Shown: positions 23,096-31,860, counted from the first letter of the stretch. The stretch is 35,152 nucleotides of DNA from Candidatus Methanomethylophilaceae archaeon (GCA_017461225.1 JAFTYV010000023.1:1-35152); one strand, 5' to 3'. Numbers and translations: made by a program. The notes: generated from the letters alone by a model not told the origin.

Positions 23096-24488
23096 CCTCC
23101 GCCGCATGGAGCGCGACCTCTCCGAGGCGGCGACCGCCCTCAGGGGATCCCGCAGCGTCCTGATAGTGTCCCACATCGATGCCGACGGGATATCCGCCGG
23201 TGCGGTAGCATCCATCACGGCGGACAGACTCAGCATCCCGCGCAGGACGGTTTTCGAGAAGAAGATCACCGAGGACACCATCTCGATGGTCGACTCCGCG
23301 GAGGAGGACGCCGTGTGGATATGCGACCTCGGCAGCGGATACCTGTCCGAGTTCGGACGCAGCGGGATAATCGTCACGGACCACCACGTCCCGGACCCCA
23401 GGTGGAGGAGGGACCAGACGGTCCTCGACAGCTTCACCTCGATCCACCACCTCAACCCCCACGTGTACGGCATGGACGGTTCGTACGAGGTGTGCGGGGC
23501 CGGCATGACGTACCTGCTCTCCAGGGCCGTCGACCCGTCCAACACGGACCTCGCGTTCCTCGCGGTGGTCGGTGCGGTGGGGGACTTCCAGGACTCCGGC
23601 GAATCGCGCCTTGTGGGACTCAACCGCATGATACTCAGGGACGCCGAGGTGAACGGGGACGTGCTGGTGGAGGACGACCTGCGCCTGTTCGGCAGGGAGA
23701 CCCGCCCCCTGACCCAGTTCCTGCAGTTCTGCAACGAACCCGTCATCCCCGGGATCTCGGACAACCCGTCCGGATGCACCGCGTTCCTCGACTCGCTCAT
23801 GGTCCCCCTGAAGGAGAACGGACGGTGGCGCGTGTGGAACGACCTCTCGCCCGACGAGAAGGCGAGGGTCACCGACGGTCTCCTGGAGCTCGTGGAGTTC
23901 AACCAGAGGGACAGGTTGCTGGGCGAGATGTACACCCTCCCGAAGCTCCCGTCCGGAACCGGGCTCAGGGACGCCAAGGAGTACGCGACCGTCCTCAACT
24001 CGTGCGGACGCTACGACGACGCCGAGACCGGGTTGAGGATATGCATGGGCGACACGTCCGCACTCGCCGTCGCGGACCGCAACCGCGCCGAGCACAGGCG
24101 CCACATCTCCACGGCGCTGGCCTACGTGAGGGACAACCACCTCATGCGCGAGCGCAGGTTCCTCCAGTACTTCGACGCCGGATCGGAGATCAGGGAGACG
24201 GTCGTCGGGATAGTCGCCGGCATGCTCCTGAACACACCGGAGTGCCGCCACAACCTGCCCATAATAGCGTTCGTGGACGCCGAGGACGGCACCAAGGTGT
24301 CCGCCAGGGCGAACAGGGACCTCGCATCCAGGGGACTCGACCTTTCGGAGGTCATGAAGACCGCCGCCGGACTGGTGGGCGGTTTCGGAGGGGGACACAG
24401 CGTCGCCGCGGGCGCCACGATCCCGCCGGAGTCCAAGGAGGAGTTCCTGGACATAGTGGAGGACATCGTGTCCTCCCAGGTGTTCTGA
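23076..24488 (+). CDS. RecJ-like DHH-family phosphoesterase / exonuclease
   Basis: This 470-residue DHH-DHHA1 protein has motifs HIDADG (33-38), ICDLGSG (82-88) and the DHH signature DHHVPD (102-107). A C-terminal DHHA1 domain has GGFGGGHSVAAGA (435-447). It resembles archaeal RecJ homologues (GAN-type), single-strand nucleases that associate with the replisome, although related family members cleave small oligonucleotides. ATG 23076 is preceded by GGTGAC and overlaps the YprB-like gene by 20 bases; ATG 23106 is an alternative without motif loss. The operon ends in a hairpin. Exonuclease function is well supported by family; polarity and partner are inferred. Confidence 0.87.
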   Translation: MPATGGNLRRMERDLSEAATALRGSRSVLIVSHIDADGISAGAVASITADRLSIPRRTVFEKKITEDTISMVDSAEEDAVWICDLGSGYLSEFGRSGIIVTDHHVPDPRWRRDQTVLDSFTSIHHLNPHVYGMDGSYEVCGAGMTYLLSRAVDPSNTDLAFLAVVGAVGDFQDSGESRLVGLNRMILRDAEVNGDVLVEDDLRLFGRETRPLTQFLQFCNEPVIPGISDNPSGCTAFLDSLMVPLKENGRWRVWNDLSPDEKARVTDGLLELVEFNQRDRLLGEMYTLPKLPSGTGLRDAKEYATVLNSCGRYDDAETGLRICMGDTSALAVADRNRAEHRRHISTALAYVRDNHLMRERRFLQYFDAGSEIRETVVGIVAGMLLNTPECRHNLPIIAFVDAEDGTKVSARANRDLASRGLDLSEVMKTAAGLVGGFGGGHSVAAGATIPPESKEEFLDIVEDIVSSQVF

Positions 24489-24499
24489 TAGAAGTTGGT

Positions 24500-24524
24500 G
24501 GGACGGCCCGGTCCGGACCGTCCC
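24500..24524. terminator. Hairpin between convergent recJ-like and argF genes
   Basis: GGGACGG (24500-24506) and CCGTCCC (24518-24524) form a 7-bp stem with an 11-base GC-rich loop (which can itself pair as GGTCC/GGACC). It lies in the 50 bases between two genes that end facing each other, so it probably serves both. Confidence 0.6.
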
Positions 24525-24538
24525 GGTGTAAGGGGACG

Positions 24539-25459
24539 TCAGTCCTTCATGAGGGTGTACAGGACGGCCTTCTGGGCGTGGAGCCTGTTCTCCGCCTGGT
24601 CGAAGACGACGCTCTGGGGCCCGTCCATGACCTCGGCCGTGACCTCCTGGCCCCTGTGGGCGGGGAGGCAGTGCATCACGATGCACGTGGGCTTGGCCAC
24701 GGAGAGGAGCTCCTTGTTGATCTGGTACGCCTGGAACAGCTTGATCGCATCCTCCTCGGATGTGGAGTCGCCCATGGAGATCCACGTGTCGGTGTAGAGG
24801 ACGTCCGCATCCACGCAGGCCTCCTCGGGCTCGTGGGACGCGATGATCTTGGATCCGTTGGCCTCGGCGATCTTCGTGGCCTTCCACATGATCTCCGCGT
24901 TGGGCATCCTCACCGCGGGACAGCATGCGACCATGTCGATACCCATGATGGCGCAGGCGTAGAGCAGGGAGTTGCACACGTTGTTGCCGTCACCGAGGTA
25001 GACGAGCTTCTTGCCGCGGAACCCTCCGAGCTTCTCCTTGATCGTCACCATGTCGGCGAGAGCCTGACAGGGGTGCTCCAGGTTGTCCAGACCGCTGATC
25101 ACGGGGCACGATGCGTACTCCCCGAACTTGTCCATCATCTTGTAGTCGAACGCCCTGTACATGATGCCGTGGACGAAGCGGCTCATGACGCGTGCCGTGT
25201 CCTCGACGGTCTCGCTGTGGACGCCCATCTGCATCTTGGACTCGTCGATGTAGAGCGCGTGTCCGCCGAGCTCGGTGATGGCGACGTCGAACGAGATCCT
25301 CGTCCTGGTGCTGGGCTTCTCGAAGATCATGGCGAGCGTCTTCCCCTTGAGGGGGTCGCCGTGGTTCCCGCGCTCGGCCTTGAGCCTGATAGCGAGGTCG
25401 ACCAGCTCCGGCCACTTGTCCTGCATGTCTATAACGGAGATCAGATCTCTCTTTGCCAT
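24539..25459 (-). CDS. argF: Ornithine carbamoyltransferase
   Basis: This 306-residue enzyme makes citrulline from ornithine and carbamoyl phosphate in arginine synthesis. Carbamoyl-phosphate motif STRTR (50-54), HPCQALAD (129-136), ornithine-binding DTWISMGD (224-231) and HCLP (263-266) are all present, so ornithine rather than aspartate or putrescine is the likely acceptor. ATG 25459 has GTTAAAAG 26 bases upstream and is leaderless; the open frame in another phase reaching 25538 is not coding. It is transcribed alone, and no other arginine gene is in the window. The aspartate homologue pyrB lies about 6.5 kb away. Confidence 0.96.
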   Translation of the reverse strand: MAKRDLISVIDMQDKWPELVDLAIRLKAERGNHGDPLKGKTLAMIFEKPSTRTRISFDVAITELGGHALYIDESKMQMGVHSETVEDTARVMSRFVHGIMYRAFDYKMMDKFGEYASCPVISGLDNLEHPCQALADMVTIKEKLGGFRGKKLVYLGDGNNVCNSLLYACAIMGIDMVACCPAVRMPNAEIMWKATKIAEANGSKIIASHEPEEACVDADVLYTDTWISMGDSTSEEDAIKLFQAYQINKELLSVAKPTCIVMHCLPAHRGQEVTAEVMDGPQSVVFDQAENRLHAQKAVLYTLMKD

Positions 25460-25480
25460 GATGTACCGTAAAACATGTTT

Positions 25481-25488
25481 CTTTTAAC
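25481..25488 (-). promoter_or_regulatory. TATA box of argF
   Basis: GTTAAAAG on the minus strand is centred 26 bases before the ATG at 25459. Confidence 0.5.
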
Positions 25489-25550
25489 GGTATTGCTCGC
25501 AATCGGACATATATCCGGCCACTTGTCCGTGACCGCACTTAATGGACGAC

Positions 25551-25569
25551 GGGGGACAGTAAACCCCCT
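25551..25569. other. Small hairpin in the argF/tRNA-His intergenic region
   Basis: GGGGG (25551-25555) and CCCCC (25565-25569) can pair around a 9-base loop. It lies upstream of both argF and the tRNA-His promoter, so it does not obviously end any gene. Bases 25489-25606 otherwise hold nothing I recognise. Confidence 0.3.
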
Positions 25570-25642
25570 GAATGTCACCCCCGGACCCCGGCGACGATAC
25601 AAACGTTTATCTAAGGGAATACAATAGACCGGCTTACATCAT

Positions 25643-25717
25643 GGCCGGGATAGGGTAGCTTGGTTATCCTAGGGGACTGTGGATCCCTTGACTCGGGTTC
25701 AAATCTCGGTCCCGGCC
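25643..25717 (+). tRNA. tRNA-His (anticodon GUG)
   Basis: A complete cloverleaf. The acceptor stem is GCCGGGA (25644-25650) with TCCCGGC (25710-25716), preceded by the genome-encoded G-1 (25643) opposite discriminator C (25717), both specific to tRNA-His. The D-stem is GGGT/ATCC. The anticodon stem is GGGGA/TCCCT with the 7-base loop CTGTGGA giving anticodon GTG. The T-loop is TTCAAAT on stem TCGGG/CTCGG. CC follows but not the final A, so the CCA end is completed enzymatically. It has no intron. TTTATCTA (25607-25614) is the likely TATA box. The next gene is rtcB, the tRNA ligase. Confidence 0.96.
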
Positions 25718-25754
25718 CCTTCTCTTTATCATTATCTCACTACCGGTGGTCATC

Positions 25755-27206
25755 ATGGCTTGGAAAGGCACCCTCAACAGGATCGACGACAACAGGTGGG
25801 AGATCCCCATGGACGAATCCGCTGGAATGAGGACCAACGCGGTCATCTACGCCAGCGAGGACATGATCTCCCAGATACGCTCCGACAACGCACCCCAGCA
25901 GGCCGCCAACGTGGCGTGCCTCCCCGGGATCGTGGGGAGCTCCATGGCCATGCCCGACATCCACTGGGGCTACGGTTTCCCCATCGGAGGGGTCGCCGCG
26001 GTCGACGAGAACAGCGGTTCCATCTCCCCCGGCGGTATAGGGTTCGACATCAACTGCGGGGTCCGCCTCATCAAGACCGACCTCACCGTGGACGACATAG
26101 GCGGGCTCAAGGACGCCCTCGTGGACGAGCTCTACAACAACGTCCCCTCCGGTCTCGGGTCCAAGGGCCTCACCAAGGTCGGCTACAAGGAGCTCGACGA
26201 GATCCTGGAGAGGGGATCCGAATGGGCGGTGGAGAACGGCTACGGCTGGGAGCGCGACCTGGAGGTCACCGAGGAGGGCGGCCACATGGAGGACGCCGAC
26301 ATAACCACAGTCAGCGACAAAGCCCGCAAGAGGGGGCTCCCCCAGCTCGGATCGCTCGGTTCGGGGAACCACTTCCTCGAGCTGGACGTCGTCGAGAACG
26401 TCTTCGACGAGGCGACGGCCAAGGTCTTCGGGCTCAAGGAGGGGACGGTCACCATCACCGTGCACTGCGGATCCAGGGGATGCGGCCACCAGATAGCCAC
26501 GGACTACCTCCAGGAGATGGAGCGCTACGTGAAGAAGAACTCCGTGTCCCTCCCCGACAGGCAGCTCGCATGCGCCCCGCTGGACTCCAAACTCGGCGAC
26601 GACTACTACAGGGCCATGTGCTGCGGGGCCAACTACGCCTGGGCCAACAGGCAGATGATCACGCACTGGGCCAGGGAGTCCTTCGAGAAGATCCTCGGCG
26701 ACTCCGCGGAGAACATGGGTATGGACGTCGTCTACGATGTCGCACACAACATCGCCAAGAAGGAGCGTCACGACATCGACCGCCACCACGAGGACGTCCT
26801 CGTCCACAGGAAGGGTGCGACCCGCGCGTTCGCCCCGGGGAGGTCCGAGATCACCATGCGCTACAGGGATGTCGGACAGCCCGTCATCATACCCGGCGAC
26901 ATGAGCGTCGGAACGTACGTCCTGGCCGGGAGGAGGGGATCGATGGAACAGACGTTCGGATCGTCGTGCCACGGTGCCGGCAGGAAGATGTCCAGGAAGG
27001 CCGCGATCGACACGCTCTCGGTGGAGGGCGTCATGGACCAGATGGCCGCCAGGGACATCTACCTGCGCAACGGCTCCAGGGAGGGTGTCCTCGAGGAGGC
27101 TCCCGACGCGTACAAGGACGTGGACGAGGTCATCAAGGTCGTCTGCGATGCGGGACTCACCGCCAAGGTGGCGAAGCTCACCCCCATCGGGGTAATAAAG
27201 GGTTAA
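25755..27206 (+). CDS. rtcB: RtcB RNA-splicing ligase
   Basis: This 483-residue ligase joins 2',3'-cyclic-phosphate and 5'-OH RNA ends in tRNA splicing using GTP and Mn. Active-site residues seen are Asp98 and Cys101 (FDINCGVR), His206 (GNHFLE), His237 (VHCGSRG), His331 (AHN) and the guanylated His406 in SSCHGAGR, with HRKGATRAF at 351-359. It has no intein. ATG 25755 is chosen with GGTGGT 4 bases upstream; a GTG at 25746 lies inside that site. It is 38 bases downstream of the tRNA-His gene and may be co-transcribed with it. Its stop overlaps the stop of the opposing HD gene by 3 bases. Confidence 0.96.
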   Translation: MAWKGTLNRIDDNRWEIPMDESAGMRTNAVIYASEDMISQIRSDNAPQQAANVACLPGIVGSSMAMPDIHWGYGFPIGGVAAVDENSGSISPGGIGFDINCGVRLIKTDLTVDDIGGLKDALVDELYNNVPSGLGSKGLTKVGYKELDEILERGSEWAVENGYGWERDLEVTEEGGHMEDADITTVSDKARKRGLPQLGSLGSGNHFLELDVVENVFDEATAKVFGLKEGTVTITVHCGSRGCGHQIATDYLQEMERYVKKNSVSLPDRQLACAPLDSKLGDDYYRAMCCGANYAWANRQMITHWARESFEKILGDSAENMGMDVVYDVAHNIAKKERHDIDRHHEDVLVHRKGATRAFAPGRSEITMRYRDVGQPVIIPGDMSVGTYVLAGRRGSMEQTFGSSCHGAGRKMSRKAAIDTLSVEGVMDQMAARDIYLRNGSREGVLEEAPDAYKDVDEVIKVVCDAGLTAKVAKLTPIGVIKG

Positions 27207-28495
27207 AGCCCGAGCACCCTGCGCGCCGCCCTGCCGACGGCGTCACGGGATCCCGCCGGCGACGAGACGAGCAGCACCCACCCGTACGGGTTCCTGGACT
27301 GGAGCGAACGCGCCACGGATGAGAAGCGGGTGATCGACCTGACCCTGCCCTCGTCGTCGGACACGGCCACATCGGTCTTGCCTATCCTGAGGTTCGAGTG
27401 TATGTTGGAACGGGGCGTTATCTCCACCCCGACATCGTAGACGTCCACTCCCGCGGCATCCGCGATCTCGTGCTCCAGCGTGTCCCTCCCGTCCCCGGCG
27501 TACTCCGACAGACGGGCCGACGCCTCGTCGTCCACATCCTCACCGTAGACCACGAACGCCTTCTTGTCTATGTCGCGGTTGAGGAGACGGCACATGGTCA
27601 CAGCGGACCTGCCGCCCGCCGACATCAGACGGTTCACCAGGTCGTGGTCCGTCCACAGGTACATCTCCGACAGGTCCAGTCCGGATTCGGCCACGGCCTT
27701 CGTCAGCATCCTCTGCGCCACCCTGACCGTCTCGTGGAAGTAGACCGACGTGTACATCAGGGAACGGGCGACCATCAGGCCCTCGGCCGCGACGATCCCT
27801 CCCCTGCGTATCACGATGCGGTCGTTCTGCACCCTCATCGTGTTCATCAACCTCTCGCAGTCGATGGTCCCGTGCGGTATGCCCGTGTAGTGCGCGTCCC
27901 TCATGAGGTAGTCCATCTGGTCGGCATCCACGGGACCGTGTATGATCTGGTGGGCGTAGTCCCTCGACGGGAAGTAGCTGTGACCCTCGGAGAACATGTC
28001 GAGGCCACCGCGGACGGTCTCGGGATAGGCTATGAGGTCGCAGACGCCCTCGGGGGATATCCCCTCCCTCTCCAGGACCTCGCCGATGGGGCCGACACCG
28101 TCCAGAAGGGTGTCCAGGACCCCAGTGCGGTTGCGGACCCTGCCGGTTACCAGGGCGCGTGCCAGATCCATGTGGTCCATCCCGGTGACACCCTCCATCA
28201 GGGACTCCAGGGTGTGGGAGTAGGGGGGATGGCACACGTCGTGCAGCATCCCCGCCATGCGGACGGCGTCGGAGTCCCCGCGGTCGAGGCCTATGGCGGA
28301 TGCCATCCTGCCGGCGAGGTGGTACACCCCCAGCGAGTGCTCGAAGCGCGAGTGGTTGGCACCGGGGAAGACGGTGTAGCCGAGGCCCAGCTGCCTGACG
28401 TGCCGGAGCCTCTGCATCTCGTGGCGGTCCATGACCTCCAGGAACACGCCGTCGACGGGTATGCTCCCGTGCACCGGATCCTGGACCACCTTCAC
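27203..28495 (-). CDS. HD-domain phosphohydrolase (dGTPase/SAMHD1-like)
   Basis: This 430-residue HD-superfamily protein starts with the typical VVQDPVHGSIPV. The metal ligands are His53 (RFEHSLGV), His85-Asp86 (GMLHDVCHPPYSH) and Asp192 (VDADQMDYLMRD), the pattern of SAMHD1-type dNTP triphosphohydrolases. A regulated dNTPase or related nucleotidase is likely; the C-terminal 200 residues are less conserved. The start is GTG 28495, four bases after the PUA gene stop with GGGGGAG upstream, so it is in an operon with that RNA-binding protein. The stop overlaps that of rtcB tail to tail. Confidence 0.88.
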   Translation of the reverse strand: MKVVQDPVHGSIPVDGVFLEVMDRHEMQRLRHVRQLGLGYTVFPGANHSRFEHSLGVYHLAGRMASAIGLDRGDSDAVRMAGMLHDVCHPPYSHTLESLMEGVTGMDHMDLARALVTGRVRNRTGVLDTLLDGVGPIGEVLEREGISPEGVCDLIAYPETVRGGLDMFSEGHSYFPSRDYAHQIIHGPVDADQMDYLMRDAHYTGIPHGTIDCERLMNTMRVQNDRIVIRRGGIVAAEGLMVARSLMYTSVYFHETVRVAQRMLTKAVAESGLDLSEMYLWTDHDLVNRLMSAGGRSAVTMCRLLNRDIDKKAFVVYGEDVDDEASARLSEYAGDGRDTLEHEIADAAGVDVYDVGVEITPRSNIHSNLRIGKTDVAVSDDEGRVRSITRFSSVARSLQSRNPYGWVLLVSSPAGSRDAVGRAARRVLGL

Positions 28496-28499
28496 GGAC

Positions 28500-28991
28500 T
28501 CACTCCCCCGTCTTCCAGAGCTTGTCGCCGACGAAGTGGATGGTCCTGATGGCCTTCCCTCCCGCCTTCGACTTGAGGTCGGCGGCGGACCTCATGGTCA
28601 CGCCGACCGCCAGGGGGACCTGGTTCTTGATGTCCCTTATCCAGACGATGTCCCCCTCCTCGATGCCGTCGTCGGCATCGGTGATGCCGGGACCCATGAC
28701 ATCGGCCCCGTTGGTGACGAACGGCACGGCACCCATGTCCACGGTGACGAACCTCCTCTCGGGCCTGTACTTCAGGATGCCCCTTATGGTGAGGAACGGT
28801 TTGCCGTCGACGACGATACCGAGTATGTCCGCTCCGACGTAGACCACGTTGAACTCGGAGCTCTCAGCGAGATCGACGGGGTCGTCCTCGGAGAACACGG
28901 GTACACCGAGGATCTCCTCGAGGTCCCTGGACATCGCCTTGATCTCCTTGGACCTCATCCTCTTCCTCTTGCGAATCATGATGTCTGCCAT
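28500..28991 (-). CDS. PUA-domain RNA-binding protein (archaeal MCT-1-like)
   Basis: A 163-residue protein with a basic N-terminus (RKRKRMRSKEIK), a pre-PUA domain and a C-terminal PUA domain (about residues 70-150, with FVTVDMGAVPFVTNGADVMG and GIEEGDIVWI). The layout matches archaeal relatives of MCT-1/Tma20, which act on ribosomes or tRNA. ATG 28991 is preferred because GGGAGGTG lies just before it, dropping the upstream MQWEVC. TATA-like TTAGTATG is at 29021-29028. It is the first gene of a two-gene operon with the HD phosphohydrolase. A translation-related function is by analogy. Confidence 0.83.
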   Translation of the reverse strand: MADIMIRKRKRMRSKEIKAMSRDLEEILGVPVFSEDDPVDLAESSEFNVVYVGADILGIVVDGKPFLTIRGILKYRPERRFVTVDMGAVPFVTNGADVMGPGITDADDGIEEGDIVWIRDIKNQVPLAVGVTMRSAADLKSKAGGKAIRTIHFVGDKLWKTGE

Positions 28992-29094
28992 ACACACCTC
29001 CCATTGCATCTGACGGATATCATACTAACTGACATCATCGACCGCTCCGGGCGGGACCCCCATCTATTTCACATACCTCCGCCATGGTCGCACC

Positions 29095-29937
29095 ATGAAA
29101 TCCGGATCCGTCAAGGACCTGCTGGTCGGGACCCTGGTGGGGATCGTGTCCATGCTCCCCGGAGCCAGCGGTGCCACCGTGGCGGTCATATTCGGGATAT
29201 ACGAGAGACTCATAGGCGACATCGCCGACATACGCGGGAGGCTCGTCCACGACCTCGGATTCGTGTTCGTCGTCGGCACGGGGGTCGTCATAGGGCTCAT
29301 GCTGTGCGCCTTCGGACTGGACTTCCTGATAGAGCGTGTGGAGATCCCGATGATGTTCTTCTTCGTGGCGCTCATAGTCACCCAGATACCGGACATCGTG
29401 AGGCTCGGGGACGACGGCGCCCCCGCGACGGGCTGGAACCTCCTCGCCTTCATGGCGGGGTTGGCCGTCATGGTCGCGCTCCTGTTCGTTGACGGCGGCG
29501 GATCCGACGGTGGAGAGGGACTGGGTCTGCTGGCGATGGTTGCTGTGGGTGCCATACTCGCGGTGTCCAAGATCGCACCCGGGATCAGCGGATCGACCGT
29601 GCTGCTCGCCCTCGGGCTGTACGCCCCCTTCATGCATGCGCTCACGGACCTCGACATCGTGACCCTGGCGCCGGTGGGGGTCGGGTTCATCGCCGGTGCC
29701 CTGCTCTTCTCCAAAGTGGTCGACCACTTCATGAGGAACAACAGGAAATCCACGTACGCGGCCATCCTCGGCCTCACGGTCGGTTCCATCGTGACGGTGA
29801 CCGTGGACGCCGCGGGCGGCCTGACCGGATCCGACATCGTGGTGCAGAGCGCGGTGGCGGTGGTCGCCGGTCTCGCACTCGGCATCGCCCTCAGCAGGGT
29901 GGCCAGCAGGTACGCCGAGGAGACCCTTTCGGGATGA
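29095..29937 (+). CDS. DUF368 membrane protein, predicted polyprenyl-phosphate transporter
   Basis: This 280-residue polytopic membrane protein has the two DUF368 half-site motifs, PGASGATVAVIFGIYERLI (about 22-40) and PGISGSTVLLALGLYAPFM (about 162-180), each in a re-entrant-like segment, with about eight hydrophobic helices. Bacterial DUF368 (PopT) proteins recycle undecaprenyl phosphate across the membrane. In an archaeon the substrate would be dolichyl phosphate for glycosylation, which is inference. The ATG at 29083 reads into a stop after four codons, so 29095 is the start. It is divergent from the PUA gene and followed by a large hairpin. Confidence 0.87.
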   Translation: MKSGSVKDLLVGTLVGIVSMLPGASGATVAVIFGIYERLIGDIADIRGRLVHDLGFVFVVGTGVVIGLMLCAFGLDFLIERVEIPMMFFFVALIVTQIPDIVRLGDDGAPATGWNLLAFMAGLAVMVALLFVDGGGSDGGEGLGLLAMVAVGAILAVSKIAPGISGSTVLLALGLYAPFMHALTDLDIVTLAPVGVGFIAGALLFSKVVDHFMRNNRKSTYAAILGLTVGSIVTVTVDAAGGLTGSDIVVQSAVAVVAGLALGIALSRVASRYAEETLSG

Positions 29938-29940
29938 GTG

Positions 29941-29994
29941 CAACGGTGGCGGACGGGATAGGATAGGATGGATGAAAAACATCCGTCACCGTTG
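29941..29994 (+). terminator. Long stem-loop after the DUF368 gene
   Basis: CAACGGTGGCGGA (29941-29953) pairs with TCCGTCACCGTTG (29982-29994), 13 bp with one wobble. The 28-base loop contains the direct repeat GGATAGGATAGGATGGATGA. It begins 4 bases after the stop. It may be a terminator or a stable 3' element; no T-run follows directly. Confidence 0.5.
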
Positions 29995-30056
29995 GGAAGA
30001 GCCGTGTCGTCGGGATGCACACACGCCGTCTTCAATATCAACGAAGCCGTGGAGCG

Positions 30057-30122
30057 TATTTAAACGGAATCGGGGGAGGTCGTTGAAAGTGACCCCTCCC
30101 CCGAGACCATCTGGCTATGGTC
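30057..30122. other. TATA-like element and two hairpins between DUF368 and arcS genes
   Basis: TATTTAAA (30057-30064) is a good TATA box on either strand. It is followed by CGGGGGAGG (30071-30079) pairing with CCTCCCCCG (30095-30103), then GACCAT (30105-30110) pairing with ATGGTC (30117-30122). Read leftward, the hairpins would end the arcS transcript and run into an AT-rich stretch. Read rightward, the TATA could start a short RNA near 30088, antisense to the arcS end. I cannot decide between these. The rest of 29995-30149 holds no gene. Confidence 0.4.
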
Positions 30123-30149
30123 CGAAAATGGTGAAAGTGGGGTTCGGAG

Positions 30150-31841
30150 TCACTTGGACTTGTGGCGGATCTTGACGGCTATGCCCCTCCTGAGATCCGT
30201 CATCTCGCGTCCGCACATGAGTGCGACACCCACTCCGCGGACCTCCCCGTTGCATACCACGACCGCCTCGTCGCCGACGTGGATGCGGGGATCCGCCGAT
30301 ATGACACCCACCGCGAACAGGTTGCCCTTGAGCTCGAAGTCCATGATCTCGACGGTCAGGTAACCCATCTCCGACAGCACCCTGGCACCGTCCAGTGTGA
30401 GGGACACCATCCCCCTCTCGGGGGTCATCATGCCGAGCTGCACCTTCTTGGAACGGTCCTCGGGATCCTCACGGAACAGCTTCCAGTAGGGGAACTTCCC
30501 GATGGCGTAGGTGTTCTCGTCCATCAGCGCATCCGCGCACTCCCTTCCGAACTGGAACTCCAGGACCGATCTCATGAGGTTGTTGCGGTCCACGAGGTAG
30601 TCCACGGACTCCATGTCCCTGGTGGCCTCCCTCAGGGCCCTGTCCAGGTTCTCCAGGGATGCGGGGGACGTCGGATCCCCGACCACGGTGCACTCCATGT
30701 CGGCGAGGCCCTCGACGAGCTCGTAGTCGTCCCCGAGATGGCAGATGACGCGGTCGTAACCCTGGGCGATGATGGAACCGACCATCTCGCGGATCATCCT
30801 CCTCTCCTCGCACTTCCACTCACCGGTGACGGGGATGTCGTAGGAGTTCGCGGGGTACATGGCGTCGAGTTCACGGGGGACGACACCCAACGGGGACGTC
30901 ACGATGACCTCGTGGACGAGCGTGTCATGGGATGCCGTGTGTATAGCGGATGAGAAGGCCTTGTGGGACTTCGAAATGTGGTAGGGTTTCTTCGCGGAGC
31001 ACGGCAGGAGCAGGAGGACGCGCTTGTGCTCAGGTTTCCTGTAGTTGGCGATGCGCTCCTTGTAGCTCCTGATGTCGGGCCTCCTGAGGGCCTGCGTGGT
31101 GTTGCAGCTGAACCTGCATCCGACCGTCGAGCATGTCTCCTCGGCGTACGCGTAACCCTTGTCGTCGTACAGCCTCAGGATCGCCACCGACGACGGGGAC
31201 GACGGTGCCCTCTGGTCCACCAGCTCCCTGAGACGGTCGGCACCGATGAACATCCTGATCTTGTCCATCTCCTCGGAGAGGGCGGCGACGTTGGACGCGG
31301 ACTCGTCGGCACCCGTGACGATCTCGGCCTCGGGGATCAGCCTTATCCCGCTGAGTCCCGTGGCGCGGGGGAGGGCGTCGTCGAACAGGTCCACCCCCAT
31401 GTAGGACAGCAGTGCCACGGTCGAGGGTTCCGCTATACCGGACATCATGACGACCCTGTTGAAACCGGCGGCCTCCCTGAGCCTGATCACCGTGTCCACG
31501 ATGCGACGGGGATCCTTCCTCAGCTCGTACGCGTTGGGGACGACGACGAACTCGACGGTGTCGTCGAATGCGAGGTCCTCCGGAAGGGGGAGCCTCACGA
31601 CCGCGATCCCGTCGGTGACGGCCGGCCCGGACTGGATACCCGACGAGGATGTCGTCCTCAGTCCGCCCTCCAGTGCCACAGGGGTGCCCATGACGTGCAG
31701 GACCCTCCCGCTGGCCGTGGTCTCGATCCAGATGCACTCCCCGTCATCCTGACCGACCGCCGCCGGCGTGGTAATCTTCGATCCGTTCCTGCTGTATTCA
31801 CAGACCCTTCCCCTCTGGGATCTGGAGACGATGTCCAACAT
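30150..31841 (-). CDS. arcS: Archaeosine synthase subunit ArcS
   Basis: This 563-residue tRNA-guanine transglycosylase paralogue converts preQ0 at position 15 of archaeal tRNA to archaeosine. The diagnostic ArcS motif PC-x3-KPY-x2-S-x2-H is exact: PCSAKKPYHISKSH at 280-293. Upstream is a degenerate TGT-like domain with a Cys cluster (EETCSTVGCRFSC, 235-246). The C-terminus is a PUA domain (about 490-563) with the basic tail VKIRHKSK. ATG 31841 is chosen for the GGAGGTGG just before it; the longer frame to 31901 adds an unrelated hydrophobic stretch. It is divergent from pyrBI and transcribed alone. Confidence 0.95.
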   Translation of the reverse strand: MLDIVSRSQRGRVCEYSRNGSKITTPAAVGQDDGECIWIETTASGRVLHVMGTPVALEGGLRTTSSSGIQSGPAVTDGIAVVRLPLPEDLAFDDTVEFVVVPNAYELRKDPRRIVDTVIRLREAAGFNRVVMMSGIAEPSTVALLSYMGVDLFDDALPRATGLSGIRLIPEAEIVTGADESASNVAALSEEMDKIRMFIGADRLRELVDQRAPSSPSSVAILRLYDDKGYAYAEETCSTVGCRFSCNTTQALRRPDIRSYKERIANYRKPEHKRVLLLLPCSAKKPYHISKSHKAFSSAIHTASHDTLVHEVIVTSPLGVVPRELDAMYPANSYDIPVTGEWKCEERRMIREMVGSIIAQGYDRVICHLGDDYELVEGLADMECTVVGDPTSPASLENLDRALREATRDMESVDYLVDRNNLMRSVLEFQFGRECADALMDENTYAIGKFPYWKLFREDPEDRSKKVQLGMMTPERGMVSLTLDGARVLSEMGYLTVEIMDFELKGNLFAVGVISADPRIHVGDEAVVVCNGEVRGVGVALMCGREMTDLRRGIAVKIRHKSK

Positions 31842-31860
31842 GACCACCTCCACACAGACT

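Noticed and set aside
22250-23998. Minus-strand frame of 582 codons opposite the YprB-like and RecJ-like genes
   Set aside because: No family features; both plus-strand genes have intact catalytic motifs, so this is a shadow.
24539-25459. Putrescine or aspartate carbamoyltransferase instead of ornithine carbamoyltransferase
   Set aside because: SMG and HCLP motifs are those of ornithine carbamoyltransferase, and a separate pyrB is in the window.
30150-31841. Ordinary tRNA-guanine transglycosylase (tgtA)
   Set aside because: The TGT catalytic region is degenerate, while the PC-x3-KPY-x2-S-x2-H motif is specific for archaeosine synthase.
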